Shown one piece after another: positions 8,155 to 16,337 of a stretch of DNA of 49,934 bases (position 1 is its first letter; each line of letters starts with the position of its first letter). The position numbers were made by a program, and so were the translations under genes. The notes below the pieces were generated by a model that saw nothing but the letters and a program-made list of their open reading frames with translations, searched no databases and had not been told where the DNA came from. Source of the DNA: an uncultured Pirellulaceae bacterium (GTDB lineage Bacteria; Planctomycetota; Planctomycetia; Pirellulales; Pirellulaceae); assembly GCA_938036435.1 (NCBI GenBank), contig CALHPU010000025.1:1-49934 (forward strand), written 5' to 3'.

Positions 8155-9210
8155 TTAATTGACATCAGTCACGACGCAACCAAGCAGTCGGGCTCCGCCG
8201 TTTTGCAGTTCTTTCACCGAGGACTTGGCAAAAGTCTCATTGCTTGACTTAAGACTGACAACCAGATAGCTGCCCTCACATACTTCGTACCAAAGTTTGG
8301 CGTGAGCGCTATGAGCGCTTCCTGCAGAAACACAGACAAACTGGTAGTCCTGTTTCATCTCGGCAACGGAATTGATCAGCAGTTGTTTTGCGTTCCATCG
8401 ATCCATGGCGCACTCGCCCACCGGTAAGAATCCAAACGACGATTCGTCGCGTGAGACAACTTTTTCTCGCCAATTTTGATTACGGTTGATGCATTCCAAG
8501 AATCCTTTTTGCCCGGCCAACCCGCTGGCTTGTGTCAACCGGCGACCGTCTACATCGGCGTCAACCAAAAGGACGTTGCCAATATTTCTTGATGCGATGG
8601 CTGAGGCGACGCGAGCGCATGTCTCATCGACGTGTGGGTTCTCTTCAGTACCGACAAACAGCAACACCGTCGATGCGGCTAGTGGAAACCGTTCGAAGAT
8701 CTTATCGACCAAAGCTGAAATCTCGCTTTTGGGCTCTTGGCCCTGCGCTTTGGCTGCCTTGATCGTGTCTAGGTCTGGAACATTAATGACCTTCATTTGA
8801 GAATCATCATCAACAGAGACGGCCGATGAGACGTTAGGAATGCTGACGAATACGATTTGGTGATCGTCAGAACTAGTGCCCGAAGGCGTCGGTTGAGAAG
8901 TGTTCATGTTGGGAAAGACGATGGAGTTCATGTGTTCAACTGCAGGCGCTTCTAGTGTGCCGTGCAGCTGGTTATAAATTTCACGCGTGGCAAAGGTGGG
9001 TGATTCGATTGGAGGATTTGTTGACGACTGCGAAGCGGGCGCCGCGGCATTTTCCATCGGGACAGCACTTAGGCTGTTCAAATCAGCAATTCCAATACAA
9101 CGGGCGGGCGAGTCCGGAATGTCTGACGTTGTGCTCTGGCAGGCTGTTGCTGCTGGAAGGTCTGACTGAAGCCATTGCCGGCCTGAGTGGCTAGAAACTG
9201 TCGATGTCAT
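8155..9210 (-). CDS. CpsD/CapB-like (BY-kinase fold) protein with degenerate P-loop
   Basis: About 351 residues from the ATG at 9210; a GTG start at 9267 would add 19 residues. The N-terminal half is Ser/Thr/Pro-rich and probably disordered. The C-terminal half follows the bacterial tyrosine kinase/MinD fold: a first strand VLLFVGTEENPHVDET where the Walker A GxxxxGK[ST] should be, then NVLLVDADVDGRRL matching Walker A', and a late strand QFVCVSAGS where the Walker B Asp should be. The lysine and the glycine-rich loop are gone, and there is no Tyr cluster at the C-terminus, so catalysis is unlikely. It is the last gene of the operon with the ATPase and Wzz-like genes (132 bp gap). I infer a pseudoenzyme partner in exopolysaccharide export. 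Confidence 0.65.
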   Translation of the reverse strand: MTSTVSSHSGRQWLQSDLPAATACQSTTSDIPDSPARCIGIADLNSLSAVPMENAAAPASQSSTNPPIESPTFATREIYNQLHGTLEAPAVEHMNSIVFPNMNTSQPTPSGTSSDDHQIVFVSIPNVSSAVSVDDDSQMKVINVPDLDTIKAAKAQGQEPKSEISALVDKIFERFPLAASTVLLFVGTEENPHVDETCARVASAIASRNIGNVLLVDADVDGRRLTQASGLAGQKGFLECINRNQNWREKVVSRDESSFGFLPVGECAMDRWNAKQLLINSVAEMKQDYQFVCVSAGSAHSAHAKLWYEVCEGSYLVVSLKSSNETFAKSSVKELQNGGARLLGCVVTDVN

Positions 9211-9342
9211 ATTCGAACTCTGGAAAGTGCGGCTGTTAGTATGGGTTGATTCGAAAGTTTCGAACACTTGGGGTGTTGATCCACGCAGCGCCGATAGCGC
9301 TCAACCTCTGGAACCTGTCACGGGTCGTGAGCAATGAAAGAT

Positions 9343-12300
9343 TTACTGTTCAGTTGACGGATTGCGAAGCTGTTCAAAGAGCTGGTTGTAGTCCATGCGT
9401 TGAGCGTTTCCTGTAGATGTCTCTACATTTGGAAAAGGCGGAGCCTGTGGTGGCTCGGCCGCTTGTGGAGGTGTATATTGCTGAGTCTCGTTGACGTACA
9501 GCATGTCGCGGTCGTCCTGCACTGCCGGCTGTTCGCCCGGTTGTTGGTAGTTCTGGTAACCGGTAACGGGCGTTTCTACCGAAACCGAATCAGCACCGTG
9601 TTCCACGAGTGACTGATCATTCAGAAGACCGCTGACGCCAGTTTGCTCAGGAATTGCCGATGCAGGATCCGTGAAGTGAACCTTGTCCAAGATTTGCTGT
9701 TGCGAAAATATCTCTTTAAGGATCTCTTGCGACTGCTCCTCTGAAGGATCGGTCACAGTCTCGGAAACCAAAGGCTCGACGGGTTGTGGTTGCTCGGAGG
9801 CTTCGGAAGTTTCTACTTCACGCTGCGCTTGAAAGTTACGCATGAATTCTTCGGTTCTGCGACGCGCCTCATCCTGAGCAGTGGATTCTGGTGTTTTGAA
9901 ATCACTGGCCGAGGCATGAGCCGAATAAGGCACTGCAAATCCGGCAGGTTGTTCGGGAGCCGCCAAATGATCGGGCGAGTAGTCAGCACGCGCTTCTGAC
10001 ACATAGCCCTCGCTAGGTGCTTGGGCAGCGTTAACTGCTTCCGCCGAAATGCTGTTTTGCTGGGCATGGTTGGCTTCCATCTGAGGAAGAAGATGGCCGG
10101 GAACGAGATCGTTCAGGTCAATTAGGCCAGCGGTCGTTTCTTCCGCTGGTTGTCCCGGTTGGTCAACTGGGCCGTCGGCAGGATCCTGCTGACTGTTGAG
10201 ATCGAACGTCGCGGCCGAATCAAGATCGCTGGTCAGTGCCTCTAGATCTTCATCCGTCGGAAGCGCGGATTGTGATTGAGGATAGAGACCTGCCTCGGAC
10301 TGAACCGGATCTTGACTCTCTTGTGACGCGAAAGGATCTTGATTGAACGCCGTAGCTGTTTCAGAAACTTCATCGGACGAGACCGAAACCGGCCCCAATT
10401 CCGTCGGTACAGAAGGAACTGGCTCAAACGAGTCTGGCGTTTGCGAACTGACCTCAGAAGGTACTTGGAATTGGCTTGGGTCCCAAGCTGTTTCTTTGTT
10501 GTTCTGCCAAGTGTCTGTCGGAGGAACGGACGATTGGGTGTCGCTCGTGGCGCCTAAATCCGACACGCTATCGTAAGAAGGAAAGTCACTTTGGTCATCA
10601 TTGACAACGTCGGAAGTAGTGGACTCGGTTGAAACGTCTAACGCGTCAAGTTCCTCGATTGCAAGTTCTGGGGTCTGCGTGTTCCAGTGGTCCGACCCCG
10701 CTTCGCTAGTTGTGTCGTTCGAGGTGTCCAAAGGCTGAAGGTGGCTCAATTGATCTGCGGTAACATCCAGCGAAGCTTTATTCTGCTCAGCCACGAAAGG
10801 AGAATAGGCGTCCTGCAGCATTTCCTCTTCTTCGAATGGTTCGGCGAAAGGGTCAGTCGACTCTACGACAGGAGTTTGCGATTCGGCTTCTGTTTCTTGA
10901 TTCGAGTCGCTAATGCAATTCTCGAGGGAATCTGACTCTACAAACGGACGTGGCTCAAACGGGGATGTGTGAAAGGTTGACGGTTCGGATGCGACAGGTT
11001 CGACGAGGCCCAGTTGTTCCTCGATGCTGCACTGAGCCATTGGGCTCGAGCTCTCCTCCGATTGTAAATTTTCAGCCGCGAATGCTTCGACTGGCTCCTC
11101 CTCCGAAGGTGACTCGTATGTTGTGTCGGCCTCATCTTCGGAATCAGAATGAGCCTCGGATTGTTGGGCTTCGTCGGGTACTCGGAACGGATGAGCTGGA
11201 ATCATCTCGTCGACGACCGGAGGTTCAATGCCTTGTTCGTTCAGCCCCAGAACTTCGAAGGCAGACCGCACTTCATCAGAACCAGAATCATCCTGACCGC
11301 GAGTTTGCTCAAACAGTTCATCCTGCTCTTGCTCTAGTGAAGCGATTCTTTCAGATTCGTAATTGCCGTCTTCAAGTTGCTGATCGTCGTCTTGAGGAGC
11401 GAACGGATCTGTACTGGCCGCATGGGCGGCGAACGCGGTGGCAGCAAGGGCCGCAGCGGCAGCGTGGCTGGTTAACGGGCTTGATTCGTCTGGACGAGAA
11501 TCAAATTCCTCGGCGTTGTCTTCTGGAGATAATTCATCGGCTAGCGCATCCTCGTCCTGACCGATCTGCTGTGCATCTTCTTCGACGGCTGCAACATCTT
11601 CGTTCTCATTCTCATCCCCTTCCTCAGCGGGTTGCGCCGCAAAAGGGTCTTCCATTTCGGCGAGGCAGTGGGCGTCCTCCGATACACAAGCGGCTTCGTG
11701 GTCTCCAAGCTGTCCGAATTCAACGACGAAACCCGATTCTTCGTTTGCTTGGGCGTCCACTGCATTGAAGTCCAGTGCTTCAACGTCCATTGCGACCACC
11801 GGCATGTTCTGCATCTCAGCCCACGCCTCACGGATCAACGTTCGGCCAACGGGCAGCTGATCACGGCTGGCGGCCAGCAGCAGCGACTGGTCGCAAAGTT
11901 GATTGATCAGTCTCGGACAGCCATCGGAGTGCACAAAGATTTCCTCGATGGCCTCATTGTCGAAAATCTCATCTCCAGAACGTCCGGCTTGTTCGATGTG
12001 TTGGTATATAAACTGTTCAGTTTCTTGCTTGCTAAGATTTTGCAAAACGCATCGAGCGGCAATACGTTGATTGAACGATGCCAGTTTGGCATCGGTCAGC
12101 GATTCTTCCAATCGCTGAGTGCCTGCGAGAACCAGTTGCACCAAGGAGCGCCCGCCGCGAATCTGATTGGTGATCAATCGCAGTTCGTCGATCAGCTCAA
12201 CAGACAGACGATCAGCCTCATCAACTAGCAACAGCACTCCGTCGTCGGCGCCTTTGCTCTCTTTAAGGTACGCCATAAGGCTCAGTCGCAGTTCGCCTTC

Positions 12301-12609
12301 GGAGAGCCCCGCATAAGGCAGATCTAGTTCGAAAAGAATCGATTGCAAAAGCTCCGAGCGCTCCTCAAGGCGCGAGCACTCAATGTGAACGACATCGAAA
12401 CGCGAGTCAAAAGAGTGGCCAATTTTTTGCAGTAAAAGTGACTTGCCCATCCCAACGGCTCCAACGACGACCACAGGTCCATTGGACCGATCCACGCACA
12501 TGTGAGTGACGTCGATCGCCTGCTGGTAAGAGAGGCCTGCGAAGAAATCTTCAATCCGTGGAACATTGTTGAACGGGCGTGATGAAAATTGAAAGGTCTG
12601 CTCGTACAT
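9343..12609 (-). CDS. ExeA/GspA-type AAA ATPase with ~800-residue acidic disordered tail
   Basis: 1088 residues. Residues 1 to about 270 are an ExeA-type AAA module: start MYEQTFQFSSRPFNN, Walker A GAVGMGKS (50-57), Walker B LLLVDEAD (126-133), and an Arg-rich sensor segment (FNQRIAARC). Similar ATPases occur in XrtA/PEP-CTERM exopolysaccharide loci. The remaining 800 or so residues are low complexity, rich in Glu, Asp, Ser, Gln and Pro, with repeated DPFA motifs and no predicted fold; the end (MDYNQLFEQLRN) looks helical. A Shine-Dalgarno AGGA lies 8 bp before the ATG. It is second in the operon, between the Wzz-like and CpsD-like genes. ExeA relatives are usually 270-500 residues, so the tail is exceptional. 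Confidence 0.8.
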   Translation of the reverse strand: MYEQTFQFSSRPFNNVPRIEDFFAGLSYQQAIDVTHMCVDRSNGPVVVVGAVGMGKSLLLQKIGHSFDSRFDVVHIECSRLEERSELLQSILFELDLPYAGLSEGELRLSLMAYLKESKGADDGVLLLVDEADRLSVELIDELRLITNQIRGGRSLVQLVLAGTQRLEESLTDAKLASFNQRIAARCVLQNLSKQETEQFIYQHIEQAGRSGDEIFDNEAIEEIFVHSDGCPRLINQLCDQSLLLAASRDQLPVGRTLIREAWAEMQNMPVVAMDVEALDFNAVDAQANEESGFVVEFGQLGDHEAACVSEDAHCLAEMEDPFAAQPAEEGDENENEDVAAVEEDAQQIGQDEDALADELSPEDNAEEFDSRPDESSPLTSHAAAAALAATAFAAHAASTDPFAPQDDDQQLEDGNYESERIASLEQEQDELFEQTRGQDDSGSDEVRSAFEVLGLNEQGIEPPVVDEMIPAHPFRVPDEAQQSEAHSDSEDEADTTYESPSEEEPVEAFAAENLQSEESSSPMAQCSIEEQLGLVEPVASEPSTFHTSPFEPRPFVESDSLENCISDSNQETEAESQTPVVESTDPFAEPFEEEEMLQDAYSPFVAEQNKASLDVTADQLSHLQPLDTSNDTTSEAGSDHWNTQTPELAIEELDALDVSTESTTSDVVNDDQSDFPSYDSVSDLGATSDTQSSVPPTDTWQNNKETAWDPSQFQVPSEVSSQTPDSFEPVPSVPTELGPVSVSSDEVSETATAFNQDPFASQESQDPVQSEAGLYPQSQSALPTDEDLEALTSDLDSAATFDLNSQQDPADGPVDQPGQPAEETTAGLIDLNDLVPGHLLPQMEANHAQQNSISAEAVNAAQAPSEGYVSEARADYSPDHLAAPEQPAGFAVPYSAHASASDFKTPESTAQDEARRRTEEFMRNFQAQREVETSEASEQPQPVEPLVSETVTDPSEEQSQEILKEIFSQQQILDKVHFTDPASAIPEQTGVSGLLNDQSLVEHGADSVSVETPVTGYQNYQQPGEQPAVQDDRDMLYVNETQQYTPPQAAEPPQAPPFPNVETSTGNAQRMDYNQLFEQLRNPSTEQ

Positions 12610-12709
12610 GACGAATTCCTGATTAGCTGTTCTGACGAAGCTGAGTTGAAGTTAGGTTGTGGCTCAGCGACTGATTTAGGTGTATGGTCGAAGTCGATTG
12701 CCAAGGAAT

Positions 12710-13915
12710 CTAATTTTGGAACATCCAAGCGATTCGGGCGAATCCATGGAACAAGTTATCGGCGAATGCTGTTCGTATCTCAGGATTAAACAGGCAAAAA
12801 CCGATAGCAATAATCGTGACGGCGAACAGAATCAATTCAGCGAAATTCACGACGTGATTGGCCCAAGGTACCTGACCGGAGGAAAAATCGTAATTTGTAC
12901 CATCCTCCGAGACGTCACCGAGGGTTGCGACAACAGGTACGCCAAGTTTGTGCACTACGCTGGCGGTGTTCTCAAATCCTCTGTCCTCAAAGGGACGGTA
13001 GGCGAGCGTAACCAGCGTTGCCAAAAGGCAAGAAACGCCAGTCAAGAGAATGAAATGTGGCAGCTTAGGGACTCCTCCAATTGGAGTTGGTAGCTGGCCG
13101 CTAACGCCACGTACGGAGAACGCCATCTGGTAGCCGTTGGAGGACGATTGCTTGACCAAACCGGATAGCCGCCCGACGGTCTGCTTGAGTTCATCAATCT
13201 CACTGGCAGTGTTTACCGAAGAAGTTGAAGTATGTGCGACGTTCATGAACGGCGACGAACTTGTTTTGCTAAATTTGGATTCTGCTGATTGTCCCATCCC
13301 GGATTCAAGTCGAGCAAAAATTTCGTTGGCCTGCTGACTGAGTTGTTCAGATTGGGCGATCAGGTCGGCTCCAGCAGCCTCGTTTGACGGTGCGGATTCG
13401 GAGGGAGTGAGTATTCTTCCTGTCCCAAGTTTCGCGTGTGGCGAGGCGAGAAAGTCTCGGGCAATGTTGGTGGTCAGCTGGTTCACCATGTAGTTCTCTG
13501 TTCTCGTTCCATTTCCTCGGTAGGAAACTTTCAAACGGAAATTGCCTTCCTCATCACCCTTAATCAGATTAACGCCAAAACGGGAAGCAAAGTCGCTGCT
13601 GGAAGCAAACTCTGCCAAGGCTCGGCCCGGAATCGCAGATTGGGCCTCTCGGGCAACTCGGAAGACTGAATCTTGTGACGTATGATGTTGCACGATTTCG
13701 GCCAACTGTTGCTTGAACCAGCCGATGGCCACCGGCGTCTTGATCACGTCGATGTCTATGGCCCCTTGGCTGACGTAGCTTCGAACCGAAAGCGGCCAAG
13801 CTAAACTGAGCACAAGAAAGGATGCCAGCGCGACAACCGCAAAGGCCATTAGTTTTCGGCTCCAAAGCGTTTTTTGGATAATGGGCGTTGTTATGTTTGT
13901 ATGTTGATCTGTCAT
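12710..13915 (-). CDS. Wzz/GumC-like polysaccharide chain-length determinant protein
   Basis: About 401 residues from the ATG at 13915; an upstream in-frame GTG at 13945 adds 10. A first membrane segment lies at about residues 18-42 (LMAFAVVALASFLVLSLAW). A periplasmic region follows with the early strand pattern YVSQGAIDIDV seen in Wzz proteins, then a coiled-coil-like stretch (ANEIFARLES...ELKQTVGRLSGLV). Two C-terminal membrane segments (FILLTGVSCLLATLVTLAY and FAELILFAVTIIAIGFCLF) end the protein. Such proteins set polymer length and couple to a cytoplasmic BY-kinase. It is the first gene of the operon, 100 bp before the ATPase. The extra third membrane helix is unusual. Confidence is moderate because primary motifs in this family are weak. 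Confidence 0.65.
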   Translation of the reverse strand: MTDQHTNITTPIIQKTLWSRKLMAFAVVALASFLVLSLAWPLSVRSYVSQGAIDIDVIKTPVAIGWFKQQLAEIVQHHTSQDSVFRVAREAQSAIPGRALAEFASSSDFASRFGVNLIKGDEEGNFRLKVSYRGNGTRTENYMVNQLTTNIARDFLASPHAKLGTGRILTPSESAPSNEAAGADLIAQSEQLSQQANEIFARLESGMGQSAESKFSKTSSSPFMNVAHTSTSSVNTASEIDELKQTVGRLSGLVKQSSSNGYQMAFSVRGVSGQLPTPIGGVPKLPHFILLTGVSCLLATLVTLAYRPFEDRGFENTASVVHKLGVPVVATLGDVSEDGTNYDFSSGQVPWANHVVNFAELILFAVTIIAIGFCLFNPEIRTAFADNLFHGFARIAWMFQN

Positions 13916-14348
13916 TTTTTGAACCGGAAACGGGGTGGGACCCACAAAACTAGCGCATTAGCACGCTTTCGGTGGATCGACGTTCCCGATATTGGGGCTT
14001 GAGTAAAGTTTGCCGAATGTGCTGAATGTGATGACATTCGACGCGCAGAGTAGCGACATTCTGGCTCTGACACACGTGCAAGTGTTCTGATGGCAGCAGT
14101 GCTGGCAGGCGAGGCTGTCGGCAACTCCCGCCGCGAAAGGAAACTCCTTGCGACAAGCGACGGTGCGCTTAAGCGGCGGAGAACCGGGACTACCTCCGAA
14201 ATACGCCGCCTTCAGTGGCAAATCTAGGCAAGATCTTCTTACGCCCCAAGATCCTCAAACGAAATGCACAATTTAGCAGCAAAACTGAGCTCTCAGAGTA
14301 GATTTTATAAGTGTCTCTCGCCCCAGGCGGCTATAGTTAGGAAACAAC
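13916..14348. other. Divergent intergenic region with nested hairpins
   Basis: This region separates the exopolysaccharide operon from the PEP-CTERM protease gene and should hold both promoters. It contains a stem AAGGA/TCCTT near 14139-14152 and a nested hairpin GCGGCG (14173-14178)/CGCCGC (14204-14209) with inner CGGAG/CTCCG. No known riboswitch class was recognised. Short open frames here show no protein features. Confidence 0.4.
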
Positions 14349-15308
14349 GTGTCCACCAAACGTACCGAGCGCCTTATGTTTGCAAGTTTATCCCTGACTA
14401 CGTTCCTTCAGCGAGCTTTCGTCTTTTTTTTGCTCGCCGTATCAACAAGTCTGTCGCAAGCGGATTTGATCATCGAGTTCGACTTTGTGCCACGAGAAAC
14501 TGGCGATTCAGTATTAAGTGCTGAAAATCAAGCCATCTTCAACGATGCAGGAGATTTCTGGGAGGCGGTCCTGACCGGATACCAAGACGGCGATAGCCGA
14601 ACTGTCACGGTTAACGCTGTTGGCTTTGATGAGGGAGCCATGAACGGTGGGATTACTTTGGGGACAGCCGGCCCAACGGGCATTACAAGCTTTCGCGTCG
14701 GTCCTGAACGATTCACAATCACAACAGAGGGAATCGCGCGATTTAACGTCAACCCGGCTGCCATAAGCGGTAGCGGAGGTGACGATGGCCTTCTCGACCC
14801 ATTAGTCATTCGTCATGAGCTTGGCCACATCTTGGGATTTGGCACCTTATGGAATGTCGGGTTCAACAATCTGTATGACGAAGGCAGTGGTGTCTACACC
14901 GGCGAAAATGGCTTGGCTGCCTACCAAAACGAATTCGATCCTAATGCTACTTTCGTGCCGATTGAGCTCGACGGTGGTGACGGGACTGCCAATGGACACT
15001 TGAACGAAGTCCGTGACAACTTTGCTGTTGAAAACATGACCGGGCCCGACAGTGACCCCGGAGACGACGCCCCTGCCCCAACGGTACTGCTTGGTCCCAA
15101 TGCTGGGCGAAGTCTAGATGATGCCCTGCTGTCTGGTGTTCTATCTGATGATGCGTTCCTGACCGATACCACGCTTGGTATTTTTCAAGACCTAGGATTC
15201 ACAACCGTCGACTTTAGGGCGGTCGCGGTCGCCATCCCAGAACCGAACAGCGCAGTGCTTTTTGTGTTGCTAGTTGGAACAGCGTTATCAAGGCGCTGCC
15301 GTAGCTAG
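14349..15308 (+). CDS. Leishmanolysin-like zinc metalloprotease with PEP-CTERM signal
   Basis: 319 residues from a GTG preceded by AGGA; an alternative ATG lies at 14376. A signal peptide covers about residues 15-39. The zinc site HELGH is at 156-160 in a HExxHxxGxxxxW context. A downstream GHLNE (His217) followed by ENMTG (Met230) matches the third zinc ligand and Met-turn of M8/leishmanolysin-type metzincins. The C-terminus carries a PEP-CTERM signal: IPEPNS, hydrophobic helix, RRCR. It is therefore an exported, exosortase-processed predicted protease that could work in the surface matrix. It diverges from the exopolysaccharide operon, which fits a shared role, but that is inference. Confidence 0.78.
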   Translation: MSTKRTERLMFASLSLTTFLQRAFVFFLLAVSTSLSQADLIIEFDFVPRETGDSVLSAENQAIFNDAGDFWEAVLTGYQDGDSRTVTVNAVGFDEGAMNGGITLGTAGPTGITSFRVGPERFTITTEGIARFNVNPAAISGSGGDDGLLDPLVIRHELGHILGFGTLWNVGFNNLYDEGSGVYTGENGLAAYQNEFDPNATFVPIELDGGDGTANGHLNEVRDNFAVENMTGPDSDPGDDAPAPTVLLGPNAGRSLDDALLSGVLSDDAFLTDTTLGIFQDLGFTTVDFRAVAVAIPEPNSAVLFVLLVGTALSRRCRS

Positions 15309-15362
15309 AAGAATTCAGGTGCCTCCCGTCAACGGCTCCTCGACAGAGAGCTTACGACGACA

Positions 15363-15947
15363 CTATTCGCCGATACGTTTCTTCAAATATCCGTCTGCGA
15401 GATTCGGGCCTTGGATGCCTTGAGAGACATCGACGGAGTGCCAGTCAGTAATCGACAAATCGATCGCTGGCAAATCGACGCTGGGCAAATCGGTGGCTTG
15501 GTTGTTTGTCGTCTGCTCGATCGCGACGAGTGTTTCGAACTGACCTTGCTGGACGACCTGATCTTTCTGATTGACTAACTGCCGTTCCCAAACGATCTGC
15601 CCAGACTTTTTTCCCTTGCGTTTTTTAACTAGGCAGCGCGTTACCACATGGACGGTATCGCCAAAATAGATCGGAAGAAGGAACTCCCATTGTTTCACGG
15701 AGGTGAACGCTAGGGTGCGCATCAGTGGCGAGGCGCTTCCAAGGCCAGCGACCCAAGAAAGTCCCAGCAATCCGTGCGCGATGGGCTTCCGATAGATACT
15801 CTTGGCGGCGTATTCGTGATCGACATGCAGCGGGTTAAAGTCGCCGGTCATCGATGCAAAATTGACCACATCGCCCTGAGTAAGCGTGCGAGCTGGACTC
15901 AACCATTTTTGGCCGACCTCCACGTCATCAAACCACAAAGAGTCCAT
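15363..15947 (-). CDS. MaoC-family (R)-specific enoyl-CoA hydratase-like protein
   Basis: 194 residues in a hot-dog fold. The motif DFNPLHVD (around residue 45) provides the Asp/His pair of MaoC hydratases, and KPIAHGLLG follows as in the family. Start chosen at MDSLWFDDVEVGQ; the frame is open 12 codons further upstream without conserved sequence. The family hydrates enoyl-CoA or related thioesters. The last 45 residues (after LVAIEQTT) are not typical and contain a local repeat of Leu-Pro-x-Val/Ile-Asp-Leu. It is convergent with the protease gene; its substrate is unknown. Confidence 0.85.
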   Translation of the reverse strand: MDSLWFDDVEVGQKWLSPARTLTQGDVVNFASMTGDFNPLHVDHEYAAKSIYRKPIAHGLLGLSWVAGLGSASPLMRTLAFTSVKQWEFLLPIYFGDTVHVVTRCLVKKRKGKKSGQIVWERQLVNQKDQVVQQGQFETLVAIEQTTNNQATDLPSVDLPAIDLSITDWHSVDVSQGIQGPNLADGYLKKRIGE

Positions 15948-15962
15948 TTGTTTACCATCCGT

Positions 15963-16004
15963 GCACAAAAAAACGATCGCCAATCTTGCGATGACGATCG
16001 TTTA
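15963..16004 (-). terminator. Intrinsic terminator downstream of tRNA-Pro
   Basis: On the minus strand, AAACGATCG and CGATCGTTT form a 9-bp stem around a 15-nt loop, followed by a run of T. It begins just past the 3' end of the tRNA, so it fits as the tRNA terminator. Confidence 0.75.
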
Positions 16005-16007
16005 AAG

Positions 16008-16082
16008 TCGGGGTGAGAGGATTCGAACCTCCGACCCCCTGGTCCCAAACCAGGTGCGCTAGCCAGGCTGCGCTACACCCCG
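16008..16082 (-). tRNA. tRNA-Pro (TGG)
   Basis: A 75-nt cloverleaf read on the minus strand. Acceptor stem CGGGGTG pairs with CACCCCG, and the discriminator is A. The anticodon stem CCTGG/CCAGG holds the loop TTTGGGA with anticodon TGG. The T-arm GGAGG TTCGAAT CCTCT is standard. CCA is not encoded. It decodes CCA and other Pro codons by wobble. Confidence 0.96.
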
Positions 16083-16337
16083 AGTCGTAGAAAACGATAT
16101 GATCGCTATCGCTTCAAGGCCGTATGGTACTGGCCCTAATCAGCTGTTGCAATCGCTGTTTTCACATTTTTCGCGACCAAGAAGGCACCTCAATCGCTGC
16201 AATACTGGTGTCTGATCGGCGATTAAGGTTCACCAGATCAGGGAAAAAGGACGCTTTTTTAGGCTTGCTTTCAAACGAAGCATTTATGACGGGTATTTTA
16301 ACTCGAGTTGTTGCCGCCTGTATCGCGCCCGGCGAGG

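Noticed and set aside
10950-11768. 272-codon plus-strand frame opposite the ATPase tail
   Set aside because: It comes from the low-complexity Glu/Asp codons of the tail read in reverse; the peptide is Arg/His/Pro-rich with no fold, and the minus-strand frame has a clear AAA domain.
8155-15308. Calling a complete exosortase/PEP-CTERM locus
   Set aside because: Wzz-like, ATPase and CpsD-like genes and PEP-CTERM proteins are present, but no exosortase, PrsK/PrsR or glycosyltransferase cluster lies with them in the window.
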